From: Alphaproteobacteria bacterium
GTDB taxonomy: Bacteria; Pseudomonadota; Alphaproteobacteria; ATCC43930; CGMCC-115725
Direction: 5' to 3'
Assembly (NCBI GenBank): GCA_005888425.1
Contig: VAZF01000062.1
Coordinates: 1 to 5,017 of the forward strand
Length of the DNA: 5,017 nt
The first letter of the stretch is position 1. Every line of letters begins with the position of its first letter. A model generated the notes under the pieces. It did not search any database, was not told the DNA's origin, and worked only from the letters and a program-made list of their open reading frames with translations. This document shows positions 1-5,017 of this stretch, one piece after another. Position numbers and translations under genes: made by a program.

Positions 1-1280
1 ATCCCTGTCATGTACCCGCGCGCGATATGCGCCTCAAGCCGGTCGGCACGGGGCCGTTCAAATTCGTCGAGTTCAAGCCGAACGAATCGATCAAGGTCAC
101 CAAGAATACCGATTATTGGAAGAAGGACCGTCCGTATCTCGACGGCATCGAATACACCTTCATCGCCAACCCATCGACCGCGATCCTCGCTTTTGCCTCG
201 GGCAATTTCGACCGCTTTGCGCAAGGAATCCTCTCCCTGCCATTGATGAAGGAACTGAAGAGCCACGCCCCGGAGGCGGTTTGCGAGGTGGTATCGTGGA
301 ACATTCCGCGGCAGATGCTCGTCAATCGCGACAAGCCGCCCTTCGACAGCCCGGACCTGCGCCGCGCGATGGCGCTGACGCTGGACCGCAAGGCTTTTAT
401 AGACATCATCAGCGACGGCGAGGGTTCCGTCGGTGGCGCGATGATGCCGCCGCCGGCGGGCACCTGGGGCATGCCGCTGGAGGTATTGCACAGCTTGCCG
501 GGGTACGGACCGGATGTGCAGAAGAACCGCGCCGAGGCCCGAGAGATTATGAAAAAACTCGGCTATGGCCCCGACAAGCGGCTGCCGGTCACCTTAACCA
601 CGCGCAACGTCCCGGCCTATCGCGACCCTTCGGTGTTGCTGATTGATCAGCTAAAGGAAATTTACATCGACGGCACGCTCAACGCGATCGACACGACGCA
701 ATGGTACCCGACCGTCATGCGCAAGGATTATGCCGTTGGGCTGACGGTCAGCGAGAACGGGCTCGACGATCCGGATCAGCAATTCTACGAGAACTTTGTG
801 TGCGGCGCCGAGCGCAACTACACCGGCTATTGCAGCAAGGAAGTCGATGAGCTGGTAGAGCGGCAATCGGCCGAGGCCGATGTCGCGAAACGCAAGAAGA
901 TCGTCTGGGAGATCGAAAAGAAGCTTGCTGAGGACGGCGCGCGGCCGGCGATCTTCTACCCCGTCTCCGCCGCGTGCTGGCAGCCGTATTTCAGAGCCGG
1001 GTTTAGCTCTCTTTGTCCGGCCTGCGGCCCCGCGGGGGCGGCTTCTTGGGCGATGGCGGTTTTTGAGCGCGCGTCTCGGTGCTGCCGCCAGGGCTGCGCG
1101 CGAGGGTGGCGGCGGCAGATTTCTCGGCCGCCGCTTTGCCAGACCGGGGCGCGCGGCGAGGGGCTTTGCTCGACCCGGCCTCCTCGGCGGCGATTTCCCG
1201 CTCGGCGCGATGCCAGTGGTCTTCGTGCCGCCCATGATCGCGGCCCTCCGATTGCCAGATCGCGTAGGCGCGCTGCCTGA
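1..1280 (+). CDS. ABC transporter substrate-binding protein, family 5 (peptide/nickel type), 5'-partial, abnormal 3' end
   Basis: This is the solute-binding lipoprotein or periplasmic component of a DppA/OppA-like importer (SBP_bac_5 family). The frame is open to the left edge: codons from base 3 read PCHVPARDM before the internal ATG at 27. That ATG is therefore not the start, and roughly the first 200 residues, including any signal peptide, lie outside the window. Family features seen are GTGPFKF then a WKKDRPYLDGIEY segment near 90-160, RRAMALTLDRKAF near 360-400, and DDPDQQFYENFVCG with YCSKEVDELVERQ near 765-865. The last convincing homology is the IFYPVSAACWQPYF segment, ending about base 992. 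Relatives normally continue about 25-30 residues to an NSIYNGWR-type ending. Here the frame instead runs through basic, Arg/Ala-rich sequence to TGA at 1278-1280, antisense to the DUF2934 gene. I infer a 3' truncation by deletion or rearrangement, so the gene may be a pseudogene. The transported substrate cannot be deduced. Family identity is strong. Confidence 0.88.
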   Translation, partial: PCHVPARDMRLKPVGTGPFKFVEFKPNESIKVTKNTDYWKKDRPYLDGIEYTFIANPSTAILAFASGNFDRFAQGILSLPLMKELKSHAPEAVCEVVSWNIPRQMLVNRDKPPFDSPDLRRAMALTLDRKAFIDIISDGEGSVGGAMMPPPAGTWGMPLEVLHSLPGYGPDVQKNRAEAREIMKKLGYGPDKRLPVTLTTRNVPAYRDPSVLLIDQLKEIYIDGTLNAIDTTQWYPTVMRKDYAVGLTVSENGLDDPDQQFYENFVCGAERNYTGYCSKEVDELVERQSAEADVAKRKKIVWEIEKKLAEDGARPAIFYPVSAACWQPYFRAGFSSLCPACGPAGAASWAMAVFERASRCCRQGCARGWRRQISRPPLCQTGARGEGLCSTRPPRRRFPARRDASGLRAAHDRGPPIARSRRRAA

Positions 1281-1305
1281 TCCGTTCTTCCCGATCCGAT
1301 CGCAT
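1003..1305 (-). CDS. DUF2934 domain protein with basic Ala/Pro/Lys-rich tail
   Basis: A 100-residue protein. Residues about 4-40 form a DUF2934 domain: the pattern REERIRQRAYAIWQSEGR, then a histidine-rich HGRHEDHW stretch and RAEREIAAEE, is typical of this short domain found widely in Rhizobiales and other Proteobacteria. Residues 41-100 are low-complexity and strongly basic, with many A, P, K, R and S, as in many members. The function of the family is unknown; a nucleic-acid-binding role for the tail is only a guess. I chose the ATG at 1305-1303 because GAGGAG lies 7 bases upstream (minus strand). The open frame extends to an alternative start at 1374, but that one has no better ribosome binding site. 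The gene converges on the transporter gene and overlaps its run-on tail by 278 bases. It diverges from the hydrolase at 1466. Confidence 0.75.
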   Translation of the reverse strand: MRSDREERIRQRAYAIWQSEGRDHGRHEDHWHRAEREIAAEEAGSSKAPRRAPRSGKAAAEKSAAATLARSPGGSTETRAQKPPSPKKPPPRGRRPDKES

Positions 1306-1404
1306 CGTTGGCTCCTCGCTGCCTCGCACGCTCGCCGCACGAAGCAATTCTCGTTCCGCCGGGTTAAACGGCACTCCCGCCCCTCCCGTTCAGCGACCGC
1401 CGTC

Positions 1405-1434
1405 TTGCCGCCCCGCCGCGCGCGCTTCTAGGAT
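1405..1434 (+). promoter_or_regulatory. candidate sigma-70-type promoter of the hydrolase gene
   Basis: TTGCCG (1405-1410) and TAGGAT (1429-1434) are separated by 18 bases. Each matches the consensus hexamer at 4 of 6 positions. Transcription would start near 1441, leaving a leader of about 25 bases that contains the GGGAG ribosome binding site. This rests on pattern matching only, in very GC-rich DNA. Confidence 0.35.
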
Positions 1435-1465
1435 AGCCGCCTGTCCCAGTGCGGGAGCTTTTGCG

Positions 1466-2344
1466 ATGCCCCATGTGACCACCGACGACGGCGTGCGCCT
1501 CTATTACGAGGAGGCGGGGTCCGGCTACCCTATCGTTTTCGTGCACGAATTTGCCGGCGATTATCGCAGCTATGAGACGCAGCTGCGCTTCTTCTCGCGC
1601 CGCTATCGCTGCATCGCCTTCAATGCCCGCGGTTACCCGCCCTCTGACGTGCCGGAAGATTGGCAGCGCTATTCGCAGGAGCGGGCGCGCGATGATATCC
1701 GCGACGTGCTCGACGGGCTGGGGCTCGCGAAGGCGCATATCGTCGGCATTTCGATGGGCGGGTTTGCCGTCCTGCATTTCGGCTTTGCCTATCCCAACCG
1801 CGCCAGCGCGCTTGTCGTTGCCGGTTGCGGCTATGGCGCTCAGCCGGACAAGCGCCAGCAATTCCAGGAAGAGACCGCCCGCACCGCAGCGCAGATCTCT
1901 CAGAAGGGCATGGCCGAGGTCGCGAAGACCTACGGCGCCGGCCCGACCCGCGTGCAGTATCTGAACAAGGATCCGCGTGGCTACGCCGAGTTCCTTGAGC
2001 AGCTCGCCGAGCATTCGACGCAAGGCGCCGCGAACACGATGCGCGGTGTGCAGGGCCGGCGTCCATCGCTCTGGGAGCTGACGGATCAGATGACGCGGAT
2101 CGAGGTGCCGACATTGATCGCGACCGGCGACGAGGACGATCCCTGCCTCGAACCCGGCATCCTGATGAAGCGCGCGATCGCAACCGCCGCGCTCGTCGTT
2201 TTTCCGAATACGGGGCATGCCCTCAATATCGAGGAGCCGGATCTCTTCAACCGGACGCTCGCCGATTTCTTCCACCAAGTCGAGACCGAGCGCTGGCCGC
2301 GCCGCGACCCGCGCTCGGTCACCGGCTCGATTTTGGGGATGTAA
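1466..2344 (+). CDS. alpha/beta hydrolase fold protein
   Basis: A complete 292-residue single-domain alpha/beta hydrolase, probably cytoplasmic, with no signal peptide or membrane segment. The nucleophile elbow is GISMGG (94-99), with Ser96 as nucleophile. The acid is most likely Asp225 (or Asp224) in the GDEDDP stretch (221-226), and the base is His251 in NTGHALNIEEP. The oxyanion-hole region reads VHEFAGD (26-32), so Glu28 replaces the usual Gly of the HG motif. Cap-domain sequence lies about 125-205. Length and motif order fit the esterase/peroxidase-like or dehalogenase-like soluble enzymes, but the substrate cannot be named. GGGAG at 1453-1457 lies 8 bases before the ATG, supporting this start. 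It appears to be monocistronic: a divergent DUF2934 gene lies upstream and a palindromic repeat begins right at the stop codon. A 304-residue open frame on the opposite strand (1364-2278) is a codon-bias shadow. Confidence 0.9.
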   Translation: MPHVTTDDGVRLYYEEAGSGYPIVFVHEFAGDYRSYETQLRFFSRRYRCIAFNARGYPPSDVPEDWQRYSQERARDDIRDVLDGLGLAKAHIVGISMGGFAVLHFGFAYPNRASALVVAGCGYGAQPDKRQQFQEETARTAAQISQKGMAEVAKTYGAGPTRVQYLNKDPRGYAEFLEQLAEHSTQGAANTMRGVQGRRPSLWELTDQMTRIEVPTLIATGDEDDPCLEPGILMKRAIATAALVVFPNTGHALNIEEPDLFNRTLADFFHQVETERWPRRDPRSVTGSILGM

Positions 2345-2439
2345 AACCCTCTCCCGCGGCCAATAACCCTCCCCCGCTTGCGGGGGAGGGAAGCCCGCGC
2401 TGAGGCGCGGGCGGGTCGGGGCTGTAGCGGGTAAGGGTT
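2345..2439. repeat. compound palindromic (REP-like) intergenic repeat
   Basis: Two perfect hairpins lie side by side: a 10-bp stem 2367-2376/2381-2390 with loop CTTG, and an 8-bp stem 2393-2400/2405-2412 with loop TGAG. Outer arms at 2345-2357 and 2427-2439 pair at 11 of 13 positions and enclose both. The whole can fold as a three-way junction on either strand. The CCCTCCCCCGC/GCGGGGGAGGG core resembles dispersed intergenic palindromes of Bradyrhizobium-like genomes; that comparison is from memory, not a search. It begins one base after the hydrolase stop, ends at the insertion sequence, and lies between the hydrolase and an oppositely oriented transposase. Confidence 0.8.
2367..2390 (+). terminator. 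possible transcription-blocking hairpin after the hydrolase
   Basis: A 10-bp stem of nearly pure G-C pairs starts 23 bases after the hydrolase stop. There is no T-run behind it, so it is not a classical intrinsic terminator. It could slow RNA polymerase or protect the 3' end of the mRNA. The call is inferred from position and structure. Confidence 0.35.
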
Positions 2440-2440
2440 A

Positions 2441-2456
2441 TACCAAATCCCGCTGA
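2441..2456 (+). repeat. left terminal inverted repeat of the IS630 element
   Basis: TACCAAATCCCGCTGA matches the inverted right end at 14 of 16 positions. The transposase stop codon (TGA, minus strand, 2459-2457) lies immediately inside it, so the gene runs right up to the end of the element. Confidence 0.8.
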
Positions 2457-3517
2457 TCAGAACCCGTGGGCCCAGTCGCGCAGGCCGATCGACATGATGG
2501 TCCAAGGCTGATCGACGAGTTTGTTCCAGGCGTAGCAACAGTGCTCAAGGATGTCGTCGTAGGACCTGAAGACACGATTGGAGAGCCAGTTGTCGCGCAT
2601 GAATTGCCAGATGTTTTCGACCGGGTTGAGTTCGGGTGATTTTGGCGGCAGCGGCAGCAGGGTGATGTTGCCGGGGATGTCGAGCTTGTCGGAGAGGTGC
2701 CAGCCGGCCTGATCAAGCAGCACGACGGCATGGGCCCCCGGCGTCACCGTTTGGGAGATTTCTTCCAGATGCAGCGCCATCGCGGCGGTGTTGCAACGCG
2801 GCAGGATAAGACCGGCGCCGGTTCCTCGTGCCGGGCAGATGGCACCGAAGATGTAGGTCGAACGCGTCCGCTGATCGTGCGGTGCCGAGGGTCGAGTCCC
2901 GCGCCGCGCCCATCGCCGGGTGATCTTGTTCTTCTGGCCGATCCGGGCCTCGTCCTGGAACCAGATCTCTATCGGCTTGCCCGCCGCGTCGCGCTCGGCG
3001 ATCTCGTCGAGGCTCTCGGCGAAGTTTTTTTGAACGCCGCCATGGCCTCGGCGTCCTGGGCGTGATGCCGCGGCCGGGCCGACAGCTTGCGCAACTCCAG
3101 GGCGCGCAATTCACGGCTCAGCGTCTGCTTGCTGATCGAAATGCGAAATTCGTCGAACACCCATTGTGCGAGGTCGATCAGCCGCCAGCGCACCACGCCA
3201 TGAACCGCCGGGATCGGACCGCTCTCGACGATCTCCAGCAACGCCTGCCGATGCGCTTGGGTGAGCAGCGGCGCGTTGCCCGGTGCCTTGCCGTTTACCA
3301 GGCCCGGCGGCCCCTCAGCGTTGAATGCCAGCACCCAGTCGCGCACCGTTTGCAGCCCAACGCCGCCGATCTTCGCCGCCTCGGTTCGAGACCCGCCATC
3401 GTAGATCGCCGCCAGCGCCAGCAAGCGCCGCGTCTGATTGGCATCCTCAGACCGCTTCGCCAGCTCGCGCAATCGCGCGGTGTCGTAATCCCCTCGAACC
3501 CCAATCGCAGCAGCCAT
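2457..3517 (-). CDS. IS630-family transposase, two frames joined by a -1 frameshift
   Basis: DDE transposase that cuts and rejoins the ends of the element. Frame 1 starts at ATG 3517-3515 (GGGTGGGGG about 6 bases upstream) and gives residues 1-164. These include a helix-turn-helix region about 30-65 (TRRLLALAAIYDGGSR then AAKIGGVGLQTVRDWV). At the A7 run (3031-3025) a step back by one base turns AAA AAA ACT into AAA AAA AAC and enters a frame open without a stop to 2457, giving about 353 residues in all. The second part holds the whole catalytic domain: D189 in WFQDEARIG, D269 in LLDQAGWH, and E301 in SPELNPVENIW. It also has the usual C-terminal end, RDWAHGF. Without the shift, frame 1 would end at 2969 with no catalytic residues. 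A GTG at 3541 is in frame but has a poorer leader. A lone ATG at 2780 is internal and not a separate gene start. Confidence 0.88.
3025..3031 (-). other. probable programmed -1 frameshift site (A7) in the transposase
   Basis: On the minus strand, TTC is followed by seven A's and then CTTC. tRNA-Lys on the second AAA can slip back one base and still pair fully, after which AAC TTC GCC restores the catalytic frame. Slippage of RNA polymerase that adds one A would give the same product. The alternative is a one-base deletion from an ancestral run of eight A's. The clean continuity of both frames favours a programmed event, and two-frame arrangements are known in IS630-family members. Confidence 0.65.
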
Positions 3518-3589
3518 GGCAAACCCCCACCCGTTTGCCACGGTGAATCATATTCCCCTCGCGTTGGGAATCCTCTACGTGAGTCTCGT

Positions 3590-3605
3590 TCAGGGGGACT
3601 TGGTA
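3590..3605 (-). repeat. right terminal inverted repeat of the IS630 element
   Basis: Read on the minus strand this is TACCAAGTCCCCCTGA, differing from the left end at two of 16 positions. The 72 bases between it and the transposase ATG form the leader. TATGAT at 3552-3547 (minus) is a possible -10 box, but no good -35 box precedes it. Confidence 0.8.
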
Positions 3606-3612
3606 TTAGGTG

Positions 3613-3646
3613 GTCTGCTCACGCAGTGGTGTCGCTGCGAGCAGAC
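3613..3646. repeat. long stem-loop between the insertion sequence and the phosphatase gene
   Basis: GTCTGCTC (3613-3620) pairs perfectly with GAGCAGAC (3639-3646). Inside, GCAG (3623-3626) pairs with CTGC (3635-3638), leaving a 2-base bulge and an 8-base loop. It lies 44 bases past the phosphatase stop, read on the minus strand. It may end that transcript or stabilise its 3' end, but no T-run follows. I see nothing else between the stem-loop and the phosphatase stop. Confidence 0.6.
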
Positions 3647-3689
3647 TCGGCGAGAGATGCGGGCGGGGGCATGGAGCACGACGCAGCGA

Positions 3690-4406
3690 TCATGAAACGA
3701 ATAGGAACCTAACCTCTTTTTTTTCAAGCACTGCGCAAGTGAGCCGCCCCGTTATATAAGCGCCCGTATCTATATTGATACGGTTCGCCAACACCTCTGG
3801 TTTCCGCACCGGCGTGTGGCCATGAACGATAATTTTTCCAAAATTACTCTTACTACTCAGAAAGGGCTCGCGGATCCATAGAAGATCCTCTCTGTACTGT
3901 TGGGGCAGGGGTATTCCGGGACGAACTCCCGCATGACAAAGGAAATAATTACCTGCGGGCAAGCATTCTCTGAGAGAGGCAAAAAACTGAAGGTGCGCCT
4001 GCGGTAAGGATGCTCTCAGGGCTGCGGCTGCTGCTGCATAATTCTTCCCGTGCATCAAATCTTTTATCGGTACCCCATAGGAATGCAACGTTTCCAGACC
4101 GCCGATGCGCCGCCACGCGTCGGCTACTGATGGGTTCTGCAAAAAAGCTTCAAACAACTCATCATGGTTACCCCTGAGTGCAATGAATTCCGTCGGAAAC
4201 GGGTTATGTGCCAAGCGATCAACGACCAATCGGGAATTTGGGCCACGATCAACGTAGTCTCCAATCGTGACTGTAAGACAACTGCCGGTTGGGGAGTTTT
4301 CTAAGTCACGGTCGATCTCCCTAATCATACGATCAAGCAGATCGACCCGGCCGTGAATATCGCCGATCACGTACAAACGTTCTCTACTATTGTCGGCTAG
4401 TCTCAT
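3690..4406 (-). CDS. metallophosphatase of the PP2A/ApaH-like (bacterial Ser/Thr protein phosphatase) family
   Basis: A complete 238-residue calcineurin-like phosphoesterase that hydrolyses phosphoesters with two bound metal ions. All signature motifs occur in order: GDIHG (15-19), GDYVDRG (49-55), RGNHD (78-82), CHAG (157-160) and HGHTP (195-199). Likely metal ligands are D16, H18, D50, N80, H158 and H195; H81 would be the general acid. No signal peptide or membrane helix is seen, so it is probably cytoplasmic. Whether the substrate is a phosphoprotein, a diadenosine polyphosphate or something else is open. The start at 4406 gives the short N-terminus usual for the family, but only a weak GCAAAG precedes it. 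The gene is clearly less GC-rich than the hydrolase. It diverges from the NusG-like gene at 4544, a pairing that suggests a shared locus. An A8 run encoding EKK lies 8 residues before the C-terminus. Confidence 0.9.
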   Translation of the reverse strand: MRLADNSRERLYVIGDIHGRVDLLDRMIREIDRDLENSPTGSCLTVTIGDYVDRGPNSRLVVDRLAHNPFPTEFIALRGNHDELFEAFLQNPSVADAWRRIGGLETLHSYGVPIKDLMHGKNYAAAAAALRASLPQAHLQFFASLRECLPAGNYFLCHAGVRPGIPLPQQYREDLLWIREPFLSSKSNFGKIIVHGHTPVRKPEVLANRINIDTGAYITGRLTCAVLEKKEVRFLFVS

Positions 4407-4543
4407 CTTTGCGTCGTTTAAACACCAACTTTGTCGCCCGCCGGGATGAAGCTGTTGTTCCGGCGCGAAGCTTGTCTGTTGCCGTGGGTCACGATGTTTG
4501 TTAGATTATTTTTATTAAAGTTGATTGCGGTTCAGTGTTAACC
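4407..4543. promoter_or_regulatory. AT-rich divergent promoter region between phosphatase and NusG-like genes
   Basis: These 137 bases separate two genes that point away from each other, so both promoters should lie here. A possible pair for the + strand is TTGCCG (4479-4484) and TAGATT (4502-4507), 17 bases apart. The latter part (4495-4520) is strongly AT-rich. A spaced inverted repeat, CGCCGG (4439-4444) and CCGGCG (4460-4465), could be an operator. The promoter assignments are weak pattern matches. Confidence 0.4.
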
Positions 4544-5017
4544 ATGACCACCAGTACTCTTCTGGATGTACAGCGGCCTCCTACTTTTCTCAAGCCGGGC
4601 GAGCGCTGGTACGCAGTATATACCTTGCCCTTCGCCGAAGGGCGTGCTCAACGGCAATTGCACAACCAAAATTTTTGCACATTCCAGCCGAAACGTTACA
4701 AGACGGTGCGGCACGCGAGGACATCTCGCATTATCGCCGCCCCTTTCTTCCCTCATTACCTCTTTGTCGTCCTCAATATAGATCAGCAACCGTGGCGCCG
4801 CGTCAACGGGACGATCGGGGTAGCATCGCTGGTCATGCAAGGCGATCAGCCGCTGCCTGTGCCGCGCGGTGTTGTTGATGCTTTGGTCGCCTGCGCGGAT
4901 GAAAACGGCATTCTCCAGCTTCAAGCACACTTAAAGGTAGGTAACCCGGTCCGCTTGGTGGCTGGTCCGTTTGCGGAGCAGCTCGCGATGCTCGATGAGC
5001 TCGATGGTGCAGGACGA
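4544..5017 (+). CDS. NusG/RfaH-family transcription antitermination factor, 3'-partial
   Basis: The frame is open from ATG 4544 to the right edge (158 codons seen) with no stop. It reads as a NusG paralogue, which binds RNA polymerase and changes elongation and termination on chosen operons. The NGN domain covers about 20-120: RWYAVYT (21-27), then EGRAQRQL (32-39), then PFFPHYLFVVL (67-77). That last segment is close to the FP-YLFV motif of RfaH-type proteins. PRGVVDAL (107-114) leads to the linker. A KOW domain begins near 130 with KVGNPVRLVAGPFAEQLAMLDELD. This lacks the housekeeping context (secE, rplK), and the ATG has no visible Shine-Dalgarno sequence; GTG at 4535 is an in-frame alternative. 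Such paralogues usually precede long polysaccharide or secondary-metabolite operons, and a target operon probably lies beyond 5017. The end of the KOW domain is not in the window. Confidence 0.85.
   Translation, partial: MTTSTLLDVQRPPTFLKPGERWYAVYTLPFAEGRAQRQLHNQNFCTFQPKRYKTVRHARTSRIIAAPFFPHYLFVVLNIDQQPWRRVNGTIGVASLVMQGDQPLPVPRGVVDALVACADENGILQLQAHLKVGNPVRLVAGPFAEQLAMLDELDGAGR

Larger units (their letters stand above)
2441..3605 (-). mobile_element. IS630-family insertion sequence, apparently complete
   Basis: An element of about 1.16 kb with one transposase filling nearly all of it on the minus strand. Both ends read inward as TACCAA(A/G)TCCC(G/C)CTGA. IS630 elements insert at TA and duplicate it, and TA occurs at 2441-2442 and 3604-3605. 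If those are the target duplication, the element proper is 2443-3603. The left end lies directly against the outer arm of the palindromic repeat. The reconstructed empty site would read GGGTTATATTAGG. Both ends are intact, the catalytic residues are kept, and only the -1 frame step interrupts the gene, so the insertion looks recent and possibly still active. Confidence 0.85.

Noticed and set aside
651..1340. 229-residue minus-strand open frame over the binding-protein tail
   Set aside because: Arg/Pro/Ala-rich with no family pattern. It overlaps the DUF2934 gene in another frame, and the latter has a domain and a GAGGAG ribosome binding site.
1364..2278. 304-residue open frame on the minus strand opposite the hydrolase
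   Set aside because: It is longer than the true gene, but it is a GC-bias shadow with no recognisable domain. The + strand carries a complete alpha/beta hydrolase with a catalytic triad and ribosome binding site.
2457..2780. Separate 107-residue transposase gene starting at ATG 2780
   Set aside because: The frame is open well upstream to the A7 run and includes the first catalytic aspartate before this ATG, so it is the second part of one frameshifted gene.
3606..3690. tRNA 3' end or attachment site next to the IS
   Set aside because: No acceptor stem, T-loop (GGTTCRA) or direct repeat was found. The only structure is the stem-loop at 3613-3646.
3062..3712. 216-residue + strand open frame across the IS right half and beyond
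   Set aside because: It is antisense to the transposase N-terminal part and crosses the end of the element, so it cannot be an evolved gene.
3717..3724. Run of eight A's (minus strand) near the end of the phosphatase gene as a phase-variation tract
   Set aside because: It encodes a normal EKK in frame. Slippage would change only the last 8 or so residues, after all catalytic motifs, so a switching role is unlikely.
4538..4930. 130-residue minus-strand and 117-residue + strand (4525-4878) frames at the right end
   Set aside because: Both overlap the NusG-like gene (frame from 4544), which alone shows conserved NGN and KOW motifs.
1..5017. CRISPR array, riboswitch or rRNA genes
   Set aside because: No regularly spaced direct repeats, no recognisable aptamer core and no rRNA sequence seen on either strand.

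Overview
The window looks like chromosomal DNA of a GC-rich alphaproteobacterium, most likely a Bradyrhizobium/Rhodopseudomonas-type Rhizobiales. This is inferred from four things: the codon bias, the family-5 substrate-binding protein, a DUF2934 protein, and a GC-rich CCCTCCCCC..GGGGGAGGG palindrome of the kind dispersed in those genomes. No species can be fixed from the sequence alone.

Left part (1-2440), ordinary high-GC accessory genes. The 3' two thirds of a peptide/nickel-type ABC transporter substrate-binding protein enters from the left edge on the + strand. Its recognisable homology stops near base 992. The frame then runs on to 1280 through DNA that, on the other strand, encodes a small DUF2934 protein (1003-1305, -). 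After a 160-base divergent intergenic stretch comes an intact alpha/beta hydrolase (1466-2344, +). It is followed by a compound palindromic repeat (2345-2439) that probably also closes transcription.

Middle (2441-3605), one insertion sequence of the IS630 family, about 1.16 kb. It has matching terminal inverted repeats and TA at both borders, and abuts the palindromic repeat. Its transposase (-) lies in two frames that join exactly by one -1 step at a run of seven A's. All catalytic residues and the C-terminus are present, so programmed frameshifting is more likely than decay.

Right part (3606-5017), visibly more AT-rich. After a hairpin there is a PP2A/ApaH-like metallophosphatase (3690-4406, -). 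A 137-base AT-rich intergenic region separates it from a divergent NusG/RfaH-type antitermination factor (4544 to beyond the right edge, +). Specialised NusG paralogues usually head long surface-polysaccharide or secondary-metabolite operons, so the window probably ends at the threshold of such a cluster. The cluster itself is not visible here. The change of composition, with a mobile element at its border, suggests that the right part is an acquired or accessory segment.
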